64,000 bases of DNA from Sulfurovum sp. UBA12169 (lineage in GTDB: Bacteria > Campylobacterota > Campylobacteria > Campylobacterales > Sulfurovaceae), in contig DLUH01000001.1 of NCBI GenBank assembly GCA_002742845.1, positions 124,001 to 188,000 of the forward strand, given 5' to 3'. Positions 49,676 through 59,126 of the stretch are shown in pieces (the stretch's first letter is position 1; every line of letters starts with the position of its first letter). The notes below the pieces were generated by a model. It was not told where the DNA came from, made no database searches, and worked only from the letters and a program-made list of their open reading frames with translations. A program made the translations under genes and the position numbers.

Positions 49676-50431
49676 GTGAGAGATTCTGATCAATACCTTG
49701 CCAAAAAAGCATTTTTTGACAAGGTGCTCACGATTTATGGCCGCAATGCCGTGCACGAGGCACTGGAGGATAAAAGTATTGCTGTCCATAAATTGCATCT
49801 TTCTTCTTCCAATAAACCTTCTTTTGAGTTAGATAAAATGGTAAGCATCGCCAAAGAAAGAGGGATTGAAATTGCCTATCATGACAAGCAGGCACTTTCG
49901 CGCATCTCAAAAAATGCCAAACAAGATCAGGGGGTGGCTCTTGATATTGTATTGGAATATTCAAACGATGCAGCGCATTTCCTCTCGGTTCATGAAAAAT
50001 ACCGTATCGTGGCGCTTGATGGGGTAACCAATCCCCAGAATCTTGGCATGATTATTCGTTCTTGTGCCGCGGGGAATGTAGATGCAATTTTGCTTCCTGT
50101 TAAAGGTGCGGCACAGATTTCACCCTTGGTAATCAAGGCAAGCGCGGGAACACTTTTTAAAATACCAATTATTCAAACACCCAATCTCAAAAAAACATTG
50201 GAATATTTTAAAGCACACGGCGCAATGCTCTATACGCTCTCTTCCCATGCCGGCAAAAGCTATAAGCATGAGAAGTATGGCCATAAAACCATATTTGTTT
50301 TGGGTAACGAGAGCGAGGGTGTGAGCCGCGATGTTGAGTCTGTATGTGATGGGGGCATCTCTATCCCGATGCAGCGAGATGTTGAATCACTCAATGTGGC
50401 TGTTGCGGCTTCACTTTTAGCTTTTTTATAG
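49676..50431 (+). CDS. rlmB: SpoU-family RNA 2'-O-methyltransferase (RlmB-like)
   Basis: 251 residues; the start at 49676 is a GTG. N-terminal substrate-binding domain about 15-95 (IYGRNAVHEALEDKSIAVHKLHLS), SPOUT catalytic domain about 100-250 with the three SpoU motifs: LDGVTNPQNLGMIIRSCAA, FVLGNESEGVSRDVESVCDGGISIPM, and ESLNVAVAASLLAF. Methylates a ribose in 23S rRNA (G2251 in E. coli) or, for relatives, tRNA. Likely co-transcribed with fabI. Confidence 0.88.
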   Translation: MRDSDQYLAKKAFFDKVLTIYGRNAVHEALEDKSIAVHKLHLSSSNKPSFELDKMVSIAKERGIEIAYHDKQALSRISKNAKQDQGVALDIVLEYSNDAAHFLSVHEKYRIVALDGVTNPQNLGMIIRSCAAGNVDAILLPVKGAAQISPLVIKASAGTLFKIPIIQTPNLKKTLEYFKAHGAMLYTLSSHAGKSYKHEKYGHKTIFVLGNESEGVSRDVESVCDGGISIPMQRDVESLNVAVAASLLAFL

Positions 50432-50497
50432 ATGAGTATTTAGAGTTTTTGGGCGTTCAAATATGATATACTTTGCAAAAAAAGGAGAGGAGCGGCC

Positions 50498-50803
50498 ATG
50501 AAAAAAGAGAATGAAGAATTGCTTTCAAAAGTAGGTTTGCAAATAGGTAATGATGAGATCAATATAGATTTGGCCAAAACAAAAGATTTTTTCGGAACTA
50601 TGCAAAAGCAGTTCGAGGAGACTGCCCAAAACATTAGTGAAGGCAAAATGGACATGCCTGAAACTGTCGGGATTACAGTGAATGAAGAGCAGATTCATGT
50701 GGATCTAAATAAAGCCAAAAGTTTTATAGAAGATTTAGGAAAAAAGATCGAAAAATTTTTGGGTGAGATAGATAAAGCCGTGGATAAGTTGGATCACAAG
50801 TGA
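50498..50803 (+). CDS. Small acidic protein with an internal duplication
   Basis: 101 residues, no family recognised. The sequence consists of two similar units: GLQIGNDEINIDLAKTKDFF (about 14-33) and GITVNEEQIHVDLNKAKSFI (about 56-75), each a short strand pair then an amphipathic helix, with 9 to 10 identities in 20 positions. No signal peptide, no cysteine. AGGAGAGGAGC before the ATG is a strong ribosome site. It stands alone after the rlmB-like gene. Composition suggests a helical, possibly oligomeric cytosolic protein. Confidence 0.65.
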   Translation: MKKENEELLSKVGLQIGNDEINIDLAKTKDFFGTMQKQFEETAQNISEGKMDMPETVGITVNEEQIHVDLNKAKSFIEDLGKKIEKFLGEIDKAVDKLDHK

Positions 50804-50854
50804 TTGTGTTTCAAAAAATTGCTACTTTCCTTTATCCTGAGGGTGCAGGCCGTT

Positions 50855-51952
50855 TCATCCTCTGATTTCCAAGAAGTTTTTTGTGCTGATGTCATCCCAC
50901 GGCTTGTTAAGGCTGCTAAAAGTTTCATAGCTTTTTAAGACACGTTTAAAGTCTTCGCTTTTTGCACTTTCTTGTGCCAAAACATCTTTTAACGCTTTTT
51001 TGGCAGCATCGATCACTTCCGGAGGAAACGTTTTGATCTCAACAGCCGAGGAAAGACTTTGATATGCTTTTGCATTTTCGTATCTAAACTCTTGAAGCAT
51101 CGTGCTTGTCATCTCTTCGCTTGCTGCAGTAATGATGGCTTGATGCTGAGGAGTTAGTTTTTCCCATCTTGTTTTGTTAAAAGTCAGCTCCAAAATCGAA
51201 CCCGGCTCATGCCAGCCTGTGTAGTAGTAGGGCGCAACTTTGGAAAAACCCATCATATTATCCAGCGCCGGCCCCACCCATTCTGTAGCATCAATGGTGC
51301 CTCGCTCAAGTGCAGTATAGATATCCCCTGCAGGCAAAAGAACGGGATTAACGCCTAGATGTTCCATGACTTCGCCCGCAAGTCCCGGTATACGCATTTT
51401 AAGCCCTTGAAGGTCAGCCAGGGAGTTGATCTGTTTTTTAAACCATCCGCCCATTTGCGGTCCTGTGGTCCCTCCCACTAACGGATAGAGATTGAACTTT
51501 CCGTACAGCTCTCTCCATAGTGCATATCCGCCCCCAAATTTAAGCCAGGTAATCATCTCTTCGCTCGTAAATCCAAGAGGCATTCCTCCGAAGATAGAAA
51601 ATGCCGAATTTTTACCTTTCCAATAATAGACACCGGAGTGAAAAGCATCAATCTGTGCCGCCGAAGTTGCATCAAAAACCTGTAAGGCCGGAACAAGAAT
51701 GTTTTTCGGATAGACTTTGATCTCGAGTGTGCCATCACTAAGTTCGGCACATCGCTCGACAAACTTATCAACGCCGGTTCCCATTATGGGAAAATGTGCA
51801 GGCCATGATGTTGCAAGCTTAAGAGTGACTTTTTTTGCTTTATTGATAGTTGCTAAACTCCCTTTCTTGGCCTCATCCTCTCTGTGGCAAGCGTTCAGCG
51901 CAAAAGCAGTTGCACCCAGTGCGGCGGATGTTATAAAGTCTCGTCTTTGCAT
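50855..51952 (-). CDS. TRAP transporter substrate-binding protein (DctP-type), Tat signal
   Basis: 365 residues. The N-terminus MQRRDFITSAALGATAFALNAC combines a twin-arginine motif (RRDF) with a possible lipobox (LNAC). The mature part fits DctP-like TRAP periplasmic receptors: KVTLKLATSWPAHFPIMGTGVDKF, LKMRIPGLAGEVMEHLGVNPVLLPAGDIYTALERGTIDATEWVGP with the conserved Arg that binds the carboxylate. Ligands of this group are often 2-oxo acids or similar carboxylates. The matching DctQM permease is not in the window, so this is an orphan receptor here. Confidence 0.88.
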   Translation of the reverse strand: MQRRDFITSAALGATAFALNACHREDEAKKGSLATINKAKKVTLKLATSWPAHFPIMGTGVDKFVERCAELSDGTLEIKVYPKNILVPALQVFDATSAAQIDAFHSGVYYWKGKNSAFSIFGGMPLGFTSEEMITWLKFGGGYALWRELYGKFNLYPLVGGTTGPQMGGWFKKQINSLADLQGLKMRIPGLAGEVMEHLGVNPVLLPAGDIYTALERGTIDATEWVGPALDNMMGFSKVAPYYYTGWHEPGSILELTFNKTRWEKLTPQHQAIITAASEEMTSTMLQEFRYENAKAYQSLSSAVEIKTFPPEVIDAAKKALKDVLAQESAKSEDFKRVLKSYETFSSLNKPWDDISTKNFLEIRG

Positions 51953-52067
51953 AAAATAATAATCCTTATTAGAAAATACCGTTTAAATTTTCATGGAAAA
52001 TAAAAACAGTATAGGTAGTGTTAATAGTTTAAATAGTAACATAACAATCGTTTTAAAAGGATGAAAA

Positions 52068-52745
52068 TTGAAGTGTCACATTTGCAGCCAAGAGACTTTG
52101 TCTTTTGCAGATCCAAAAACAACTATTCTCTATTATCAGTGCAGGGAGTGCGAGTATATATTTAAATCCCCTAAATACTATCAGGATTTGGCTGTTCAGC
52201 AAAAGAGATATGATCTGCATCAAAATAACGAAAACGATGCAGGATATCGCGAGTACTATCGGCGCTTTTTGAATTTTATCTTGCCTTTTGCCGGTCATGC
52301 AAAAAATGGATTGGATTTTGGGTGCGGCGCCACCTCTCTTCTGTCGGATATGATTGCAAAAAACAATATAGTGTGCGACTACTATGATCCTATCTATCAT
52401 TCCGATCTGATTGATAAAAATAAAAAATATGATCTTATCGTCTCGACGGAAGTGTTTGAGCATTTGCATCATCCTAAATTAGTCTTTGAGTCCCTTTTAA
52501 ATAGATTGAGTGATAATGGGATACTGGCAGTACAAACGCAATTTCATACCAACAATAGAGAAGATTTTTTACGTTGGTACTATCATCATGACGCAACACA
52601 TATTGTTTTTTTTACAGCCAAGACTTTTATGGTACTCAGTGAACAGTTTAATTGCAAGCTTGTGGGGAATAATGGAAAAAATATAGTAGTGATCAGGAAA
52701 AATTCTACTAAAATCCCAAAAATATTTGAATCTGGCAAGATTTAA
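52068..52745 (+). CDS. Class I methyltransferase with N-terminal zinc ribbon
   Basis: 225 residues, start TTG at 52068. An N-terminal four-cysteine knuckle (KCHICSQETLSF ... YYQCRECEYIF, Cys about 2, 5, 27, 30) precedes a SAM domain: GLDFGCGATSLLSDMI (motif I, about 85-100), VCDYYDPIYHS, IVSTEVFEHLHHPKLVFESLLNRLSDNGILAVQT. The architecture resembles methyltransferase_23 proteins found in cell-surface glycan or tRNA pathways. The acceptor is unknown. Isolated gene between the TRAP receptor (divergent) and a convergent gene. Confidence 0.8.
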   Translation: MKCHICSQETLSFADPKTTILYYQCRECEYIFKSPKYYQDLAVQQKRYDLHQNNENDAGYREYYRRFLNFILPFAGHAKNGLDFGCGATSLLSDMIAKNNIVCDYYDPIYHSDLIDKNKKYDLIVSTEVFEHLHHPKLVFESLLNRLSDNGILAVQTQFHTNNREDFLRWYYHHDATHIVFFTAKTFMVLSEQFNCKLVGNNGKNIVVIRKNSTKIPKIFESGKI

Positions 52746-52801
52746 TTCATGAAACAAAAAGATGGAAAGTTGAAAAAATACAGGCAGTGAAATCGCATAG
52801 C

Positions 52802-53782
52802 CTAAAATAGACTATACTCTTTTTGAATCGTATTGAGGATGCTTTTGTCTGCATTATAGATAAATGCATAATTAAAGTGAATGCTTTTGAGTATCTCTCT
52901 TACCTCTTCTTCGGTTTTAAACCAGTGCGGACGGTCAATGCCTTCTACTTTAGTTTTTGGGGGAGTGAGCACAATGCCTTTTACCCAAGTGTTGCTGTGT
53001 CTGATATATTCTCTGGCCTTGATAATATCCGGAATATTGTCGCAAAATATTGCCACTTTGTCACTTTTGCTCGCCTGTGTGCTTTTGAGCGATCCATCGA
53101 TAAATACCGGGATAAAATGTTTAGTGTATTTGACGCGGTCGATAGAGTAGGGAAGCGAGAAAGACTCACAAAAAGCAACGACACGCAACAGATATTCTAG
53201 ATGAAAAGGGATTAGTTCTTTCTCCTGATAAGCATAGCCTCCTACTTTAAAAGTGCTTCTAAAGAGAGTGTCAGAAATTGCATAGCCTTCCACGTCGCTT
53301 TCAAGTCTTTGTATGTCCGGCTTGATGAGTTCCATCAATTCTTTATTTGTGCCCACAAAAAGTGAATCGTTTGAGTTGAGTATCTGCTCAAATGCTTTAC
53401 GCCAATCATTTGCAATAAAAGCAATATTGCTTTTTTGAAGCAGTATCATTTTCAAAAAACTCATTTCATGTGCCGAGAGCAGAAAAAATTTTGCCTCTTT
53501 TTTAATGATCGCATAACGGATAAGTTTAAAGGCCGCCAATTGAATATCTCTAACTTTGATCCATGCGATCTCTTCATCGTTTTTAGTGATATTTTCATCA
53601 TCATAAACAATTGCATAGGCACCGTTTTTAATGGCGATGTCTATCTCTTCCTGGCTTGAGGAAAAGAAAAGATCACCATGCTCCACTTTGGAAGGATACA
53701 CGGTTGCAGCCTCTATAGCTTGAACTTTTGGTATATTAGTAAGGGTTCCCTCTGTGAGGTTTACGATGTCTTCTATCTTCAT
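52802..53782 (-). CDS. Protein with Mur-ligase-like N-terminus, unknown function
   Basis: 326 residues. The start resembles the uridine-binding N-terminal domain of MurE/MurF: ATVYPSKVEHGDLFFSSSQEEIDIAIKNGAYAIVYDD follows the GDLFvA...A...GA.aivvd pattern. The rest has no P-loop or central ligase ATPase domain that I can see, so it is not a working Mur ligase. A gene of this type next to metG is something I recall from other Campylobacterota. It starts two bases after the metG stop and is probably co-transcribed. Function open; binding of a UDP-sugar or nucleotide is possible. Confidence 0.6.
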   Translation of the reverse strand: MKIEDIVNLTEGTLTNIPKVQAIEAATVYPSKVEHGDLFFSSSQEEIDIAIKNGAYAIVYDDENITKNDEEIAWIKVRDIQLAAFKLIRYAIIKKEAKFFLLSAHEMSFLKMILLQKSNIAFIANDWRKAFEQILNSNDSLFVGTNKELMELIKPDIQRLESDVEGYAISDTLFRSTFKVGGYAYQEKELIPFHLEYLLRVVAFCESFSLPYSIDRVKYTKHFIPVFIDGSLKSTQASKSDKVAIFCDNIPDIIKAREYIRHSNTWVKGIVLTPPKTKVEGIDRPHWFKTEEEVREILKSIHFNYAFIYNADKSILNTIQKEYSLF

Positions 53783-53784
53783 TA

Positions 53785-55743
53785 TTATCCTATGGGGGTG
53801 CCCGCTGTTTTTGGTTTTTCCGGGCGGATGAGGGAGAGTCCCTCGCTGTCTTTGGCTGCAAGAAGCATGCCTTCGCTTTTTAGGCCCATAAGTTTTGCAG
53901 GCTTAAGATTTGCAACCATGCAGACTTGGGTACCAAGAATATCTTCGGGACTATACCACTCTTTAATTCCTGCGACAACCTGGCGCGGGCTTTCTTCGCC
54001 TATATCGACCTGAAGCAAAAGAAGCTTGCTGCTTTTGGGTACCTCTTCAGCTTCTATGACGGTCCCCACTTTTAGTGAAGTTTGAAAGAATTGGTCGATG
54101 CCTATAAGTGCAATGCCTGCATTTTTTTGTTCCGTTGTTTTTTGCTCTTCTTTCTTTGTTGCTTTTGCTTCAAGCTTTTTATTTTCAGGCTCAGTCTGTG
54201 CAAGCAGAGGTTCTTCAATGCGAGGAAACAGGGGAGGGATCTTTTCAAGCATAAAAGGACTTAAGAGATTTTTCTGCTTAATGAGATGATTCCAGTTCGC
54301 GTGATCTATCTTGAAGCCCAGTACATTGGCAATCTTGACAGAAGTTTCCGGCATCACGGGGTAGAGCATGGTGGACACTTTGGCCAGAATAACCGCTACA
54401 AGCCCATTGAGTGCCATAACCTCTTCTGTTTTGCCTTCCTTCATAAGTGTCCATGGCTGATATCTGTCGATTGCTTTGTTTGCTATTGAAAGCGGTCTCC
54501 AGAGTTCTTCGAGGTATCGATGGATTTGCATTTCAAAAAGCATAGGTTCAAGTTTTTCCAAAGAAGCTTCCATTTCATCGAGTTCGGTCTGATAAAATTT
54601 ATAGATATCGGTACAATCGACGTTGCCTTCAAAATATTTTTCACTCATGCCTATAAGGCGGTTGAGCAGGTTGCCAAGGTCATTGCCAAGATCTGAGTTA
54701 ATGCGGTCTATGAGGGCTTTCTGGGAAAAGTCGCCATCTCCGCCAAAAGGCACTTCCCTGAGCAGGAAGTAGCGAAAATTATCCAAACCATAAGCATGGG
54801 CTACTTCTCTTGGATTTACAACATTGCCTTTGGATTTGCTCATCTTCTCGCCGTCTCTTGTCCACCATCCGTGTGCCGCGATATGTTTAGGCAAAGGCAA
54901 GTCGAGGCTCATCAAAAATGCCGGCCAATAAATAGCATGGAAACGCAAGATATCTTTTCCTATAAGGTGCACATGTGCAGGCCAGTAACGCATATTTTTC
55001 TCATCTGTACCGTATCCCAGCGCGGTAACGTAATTCATCAAAGCATCCAGCCATACATACATCACATGTTTGGGATCATTGAAATTTTCAGGCAGCTTTA
55101 CACCCCAGTCAAAGCTTGTGCGCGTGATAGAGAGGTCATCCAGTCCTCCTTCTACAAAACGAATTACTTCATTTCTTTTGCTTTTTGGAAGGATGCAATC
55201 AGGGTTATTGTGATACCACTCTAAGAGTTTCTCTTGGTATTTTGAAAGTTTAAAAAAATAACTCTCTTCCTCGACAATTACTGTGCTTTTTCCGCATTCG
55301 GGACAAAACTCATCATCCACAAGTTGTGTTTTTGGAAAAAAAGTCTCACATGAGATACAGTAATGCCCCTTATAGACATCTTTATAAATATCTCCATTGC
55401 CATGCATGACAGAAAAAGCTTTTTGCACACCTGTTTTGTGGTCTTTATCGGTGGTTCGAATAAACTTATCGTAGGAGATATGAAAATCATCCCAAAGGTT
55501 TTTAAAGGTTGCAGAGATCTCATCAGCATAGGCCTGTGTACTTTTTCCTTTGGTTTTGGCTGACTCTTCGATTTTTTGACCGTGCTCATCAGTGCCGGTA
55601 AGAAAGAAAGTGTCAAGACCGCTCATACGGGAGTAGCGCGCTAAAGTATCTGCAATGATTGTTGTATAGGCATGACCAATGTGTGCAATATCGTTGACAT
55701 AGTAGATGGGGGTTGTAATGTAGACATTTTTATAACAAGGCAT
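53785..55743 (-). CDS. metG: Methionyl-tRNA synthetase
   Basis: 652 residues, class I synthetase of the Cys-zinc type. HIGH motif in YYVNDIAHIGHAYT (about 20-24), zinc knuckle CISCETFFPKTQLVDDEFCPEC (about 128-149), KMSKS motif in GEKMSKSKGNV (about 297), anticodon-binding helices about 380-500. A linker rich in Lys/Glu (about 515-545) leads to a C-terminal OB-fold tRNA-binding domain (DQFFQTSLKVGTVIEAEEVPKSSKLLLLQVDIG, about 553-652), the dimerising Trbp111-like module. Complete. It is followed by the Mur-ligase-like gene. Confidence 0.96.
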   Translation of the reverse strand: MPCYKNVYITTPIYYVNDIAHIGHAYTTIIADTLARYSRMSGLDTFFLTGTDEHGQKIEESAKTKGKSTQAYADEISATFKNLWDDFHISYDKFIRTTDKDHKTGVQKAFSVMHGNGDIYKDVYKGHYCISCETFFPKTQLVDDEFCPECGKSTVIVEEESYFFKLSKYQEKLLEWYHNNPDCILPKSKRNEVIRFVEGGLDDLSITRTSFDWGVKLPENFNDPKHVMYVWLDALMNYVTALGYGTDEKNMRYWPAHVHLIGKDILRFHAIYWPAFLMSLDLPLPKHIAAHGWWTRDGEKMSKSKGNVVNPREVAHAYGLDNFRYFLLREVPFGGDGDFSQKALIDRINSDLGNDLGNLLNRLIGMSEKYFEGNVDCTDIYKFYQTELDEMEASLEKLEPMLFEMQIHRYLEELWRPLSIANKAIDRYQPWTLMKEGKTEEVMALNGLVAVILAKVSTMLYPVMPETSVKIANVLGFKIDHANWNHLIKQKNLLSPFMLEKIPPLFPRIEEPLLAQTEPENKKLEAKATKKEEQKTTEQKNAGIALIGIDQFFQTSLKVGTVIEAEEVPKSSKLLLLQVDIGEESPRQVVAGIKEWYSPEDILGTQVCMVANLKPAKLMGLKSEGMLLAAKDSEGLSLIRPEKPKTAGTPIG

Positions 55744-56167
55744 AGTGTAGCATTTCCTTAAACAAATGAGTTTTTGGTTTACGTAGTGTAAATTTGATAG
55801 ATATTTTAACTAAATGATGCTGTAGTGTGGGTAAATCATTTAAAATGATCTGATATTATCACTATTCTTTCACCCGTAATTTTGTTTTTCTCTTGCCGAT
55901 TTATTAAAAGTTTTTGCGCAGAAATCCCATTGGATACCGGAGTTTTAAGATGATGCTTTTACTTAAAAATTTTGCCAAATAGTGACCGAATATAACATCT
56001 CGTAAACCTTTATATATTTTAATTAATTGTTTCTTTATGTATATAAAATATACATGTATTGCAAGGGGCCGAATATGCAAACGATGATCGATTATGTTTT
56101 TACGGATGGTCTCATTTTTTTAGTCAATTGTACTATAATTCCCATTATAAAAAATAGGCAGATTAAG
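55744..56167. other. Divergent intergenic region between metG and the SulP gene
   Basis: 424 bases. The metG ribosome site (AAGGAA) is at the left. A TATAAT hexamer at 56134-56139 lies 28 bases before the SulP ATG and excludes upstream in-frame starts. Otherwise AT-rich DNA without recognisable RNA genes or repeats. Confidence 0.5.
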
Positions 56168-57814
56168 ATGAAAAATATTTTTCAACCAAAGCTTTTTACT
56201 CTCTTGAAAGAAGGTATCTCCAAAGAGCAGATCATGTCGGATGTATTTGCAGGCATTATTGTGGGTATTGTTGCTCTTCCACTTGCGATAGCTTTTGCTG
56301 TTGCCTCGGGTGTTTCTCCCGAGAAAGGATTGATTACTGCAGTTATTGCCGGTTTTCTTATCTCATTTTTGGGGGGGAGCAGAGTTCAAATCGGAGGTCC
56401 AACCGGTGCTTTTGTGGTTATTATTTATGCGTTAGTTGAGCAGTACGGTATTGACGGGCTTATCATTTCTACGATTATGGCCGGAATTATTTTGATCATT
56501 TTTGGACTTTTGAAACTCGGCGCACTGCTAAGATATTTTCCACACCCTCTCATAGTCGGCTTTACAAGCGGGATTGCAGTTGTTATTTTTTCAACACAAA
56601 TCAAAGATGCTTTTGGGCTGGACATAGAAAAATTACCATCGGAATTTATAGAAAAATGGCAAGTCTATTTTTTGCATAGCGCAGATATAAATTTCTACGC
56701 ACTCATAATTGCAATAATTACTATTTTGATTGTGGTTTATTCTAAACATATTACAACAAAAGTTCCCGGTTCATTTATAGCTATTATTGTGGTTACCGCC
56801 GTTGTTGCCGTTGCAGACATTCCTGTTTCAACTATAGAATCTTTTTTCGGAACCATTCCTAATGATATAAATTTTACTCTTCCGAATTTAGATTTGAGCA
56901 ATCTGTCTATGTATATTGCTCCGGCACTTACTATCGCTCTTCTAGGAGGGATAGAATCACTTTTGTCTGCGGTTGTCGCTGATGGCATGATAGGATCAAA
57001 CCATCGCTCAAACACTGAGCTGATTTCACAAGGTATAGCAAATGTGGTCACGCCGTTTTTTGGCGGGATTCCGGCAACCGGCGCGATTGCACGAACGGCA
57101 ACAAATGTAAAAAATGGGGGACGAACTCCTATTGCCGGCATAGTTCATGCTTTAACACTTTTCTTAATCATGATTTTGTTTGCAGATTTGGCAAAACTTA
57201 TTCCGATGGCATGTTTGGCCGGTATTCTGATTGTTGTTTCATACAATATGAGTGAATGGCGCTCTTTCGTGTCTATTTTGAGAGGTTCGCCGTTTGATAT
57301 AGCTGTTTTGCTTTCTACCTTTTTCTTAACGGTACTGGTGGATTTAACCATTGCTATAGAGGTCGGCGTTGTTTTGGCCTCACTCTTATTTATGAAGCGT
57401 ATGGCGGACATTGGAGGCATGATCCCGGAAAATACGGACAGCGACGAAATGGAAAACTACTCCAATATTCCCGAGGGGATCTCCGTTTATGAGATAGGCG
57501 GACCGCTTTTTTTTGCATCAGCAAAACAATATGCAGAAACGATAAAAAATATTGGATTTTCAAGTAACATTTTGATTATCCGTATGCGCCATGTTCCCTT
57601 TATTGATTCAACCGCCCTTCATAATCTTGAAGAAACCGTAAAAACATTAAAAAACGCCGGAGTTACCATAATAATGTCCGGAACTAACGATAAGGTATAC
57701 AAAGATTTAAAGCAACACAATATCATCTCATTGATAGGCGAAAATCATATATCGAAGTCTTTTGAAAAAGCGTTAATTCATGCAAAAAGCATACTCAACG
57801 CAGAGAGTAAGTAA
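56168..57814 (+). CDS. SulP-family anion transporter with STAS domain
   Basis: 548 residues from the ATG at 56168; the open frame begins at 56027 but a promoter hexamer lies within that stretch. Eleven to fourteen membrane segments with SulP motifs: IIVGIVALPLAIAFAVASGVSPEKGLITAVIAG, GPTGAFVVI, and AIARTATNVKNGGRTPIAGIVHAL. The cytosolic STAS domain (about 435-545, EIGGPLFFASAKQYAETI, IIRMRHVPFIDSTALHNLEETV) has the Asp-Ser-Thr phosphorylation-type loop. SulP proteins carry sulfate, bicarbonate or dicarboxylates; in an autotroph bicarbonate uptake is attractive but unproven. Confidence 0.9.
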   Translation: MKNIFQPKLFTLLKEGISKEQIMSDVFAGIIVGIVALPLAIAFAVASGVSPEKGLITAVIAGFLISFLGGSRVQIGGPTGAFVVIIYALVEQYGIDGLIISTIMAGIILIIFGLLKLGALLRYFPHPLIVGFTSGIAVVIFSTQIKDAFGLDIEKLPSEFIEKWQVYFLHSADINFYALIIAIITILIVVYSKHITTKVPGSFIAIIVVTAVVAVADIPVSTIESFFGTIPNDINFTLPNLDLSNLSMYIAPALTIALLGGIESLLSAVVADGMIGSNHRSNTELISQGIANVVTPFFGGIPATGAIARTATNVKNGGRTPIAGIVHALTLFLIMILFADLAKLIPMACLAGILIVVSYNMSEWRSFVSILRGSPFDIAVLLSTFFLTVLVDLTIAIEVGVVLASLLFMKRMADIGGMIPENTDSDEMENYSNIPEGISVYEIGGPLFFASAKQYAETIKNIGFSSNILIIRMRHVPFIDSTALHNLEETVKTLKNAGVTIIMSGTNDKVYKDLKQHNIISLIGENHISKSFEKALIHAKSILNAESK

Positions 57815-57823
57815 AATATTCTT

Positions 57824-58069
57824 ATGTATCACGTTTATATTCTCAGATGTGCAGATGACACGCTCTATACGGGTATTGCTACAGAGTTGCAACGTCGTAT
57901 TGATGAACACAATCACTCTCCAAAAGGAGCGAAATACACAATGTGCAGACGACCTGTAATGCTTGTTTATAGTGAAATGCATGAAGATAGAAGCAGTGCT
58001 TCCAGAAGAGAATATGAAATTAAAAAAAAGATGACCAGGGCGCAAAAACTAAATCTTATAAAAGATTAA
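57824..58069 (+). CDS. GIY-YIG nuclease domain protein (UPF0213 type)
   Basis: 81 residues, just the GIY-YIG domain: VYILRCADDTLYTGIATELQRRIDEHNHSP. The canonical GIY/YIG pair appears as VYI and YTG, with Arg in RRIDEH and the metal-binding Glu further on in SRREYEIKKKM. UPF0213 proteins of this size are widespread and uncharacterised; nuclease activity in DNA repair or recombination is assumed. Starts nine bases after the SulP stop, so probably co-transcribed. It converges on the small gene downstream of fbp with a four-base overlap. Confidence 0.84.
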   Translation: MYHVYILRCADDTLYTGIATELQRRIDEHNHSPKGAKYTMCRRPVMLVYSEMHEDRSSASRREYEIKKKMTRAQKLNLIKD

Positions 58070-58275
58070 AACTCAAATCCTCCGCTTTCTCCTTTATTCA
58101 TACTCTCATAAACACTTATAACGTAGGCATCTCTTAGTTCACACTTTAAGACGAGTTCGCATTTGAGGCAGCTGTTGAGCTCTCGTGAAACTTGACAGGC
58201 TTGCAACTCTTCTTGCTTCACGGTTAGTGCGATTTCCCACTGGTCAGGCATTTTCTTTTGCACATTTTTTTGCAT
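58066..58275 (-). CDS. Small Cys-containing protein co-translated with fbp
   Basis: 69 residues from the ATG at 58275, which shares a base with the fbp stop (TAATG); a longer frame to 58338 would lie inside fbp. Sequence [20 protein letters not shown]..., with an SCLKCELVLKCELR segment holding three Cys (C-x2-C-x6-C) that could bind metal. No family recognised. The coupling suggests dosage linked to fructose-1,6-bisphosphatase or simply operon membership. Confidence 0.55.
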   Translation of the reverse strand: MQKNVQKKMPDQWEIALTVKQEELQACQVSRELNSCLKCELVLKCELRDAYVISVYESMNKGESGGFEF

Positions 58276-59126
58276 TAGGCTTTGATTCCATAGGCTTTTT
58301 TGAGTGCTTCTATCTCGTAGTCTGAACCAAAAAAGCAAGGGGTAGTGTCATGGGGATGTTCTGGGATAAGCTCAAGAAGCCTGACACCATTACTGTTGAT
58401 TGCTTTACCGCCTGCTTGTTCATACATGAGTGCGAAAGGGATAACTTCGAAAAGCTGTCTGAGTTTACCTTCCGGTTTGTCAGAGGTGCCGGGATAAGAG
58501 AAGAGTCCGCCGCCTTTAAGCAGGATTTGGTGGAGGTCCGGCACCATGCCTCCGGAATAACGCAGCCTATATCCTTTCGCAAAAAGATCATCTACAAAAT
58601 TTTTGTGGCAGGTGCTCCAGTTTTGTTGTGTGCCGCCCGGTGCGTTGAGTTTGCCTTTTTGACCCAGTGAAACTTCGCCAATGAGATTAAACTCTTCTCC
58701 CTGCGCTCTGTAGTGAAGCGGTTTGCCCTTTTTGGTGGCAACCATGAGTTCAATGCGCGGTCCATAGACAACATATGCCGATGCAATGAGATTTTCGCCT
58801 TTAAGCTCCCCTTCATAGATACCAAAAATAGATCCGACAGAAAGGTTGACATCAGCCAAGCTGGAGCCATCAAGAGGGTCATAGCAGATCGTGTATTTTC
58901 CATCCTTATTTATCTCCAAAATCCCTTCTTTTTCTTCGCTCACCAGCGCTTTGACAATGGAAACTTCCATGAAAGCCTGTTCAACGATGTAGTCGCTTTT
59001 TACGTCCAGCTTGAGTTGTTCTTCACCGGAAGAATTCTCCGTGTTGCTGTATCCAAGATCTTCTGTTTTTATGGCGTGATCTATTTTGAGAGCAATAGTT
59101 TTGATGGTGTTAAAAATAGTTTGCAT
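58275..59126 (-). CDS. fbp: Fructose-1,6-bisphosphatase, class I
   Basis: 283 residues from the ATG at 59126, which overlaps the mobB stop (TAATG); the extra ten codons of a longer frame would lie within mobB. Hydrolyses fructose-1,6-bisphosphate in gluconeogenesis and, in some autotrophs, the Calvin cycle (absent in Campylobacterota, which use the reverse TCA cycle). Metal site: [10 protein letters not shown] and [23 protein letters not shown] (about 98-120). Substrate-binding [13 protein letters not shown] and [11 protein letters not shown] near the C-terminus. Slightly short for the class, but all core motifs are present. Confidence 0.94.
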   Translation of the reverse strand: MQTIFNTIKTIALKIDHAIKTEDLGYSNTENSSGEEQLKLDVKSDYIVEQAFMEVSIVKALVSEEKEGILEINKDGKYTICYDPLDGSSLADVNLSVGSIFGIYEGELKGENLIASAYVVYGPRIELMVATKKGKPLHYRAQGEEFNLIGEVSLGQKGKLNAPGGTQQNWSTCHKNFVDDLFAKGYRLRYSGGMVPDLHQILLKGGGLFSYPGTSDKPEGKLRQLFEVIPFALMYEQAGGKAINSNGVRLLELIPEHPHDTTPCFFGSDYEIEALKKAYGIKA

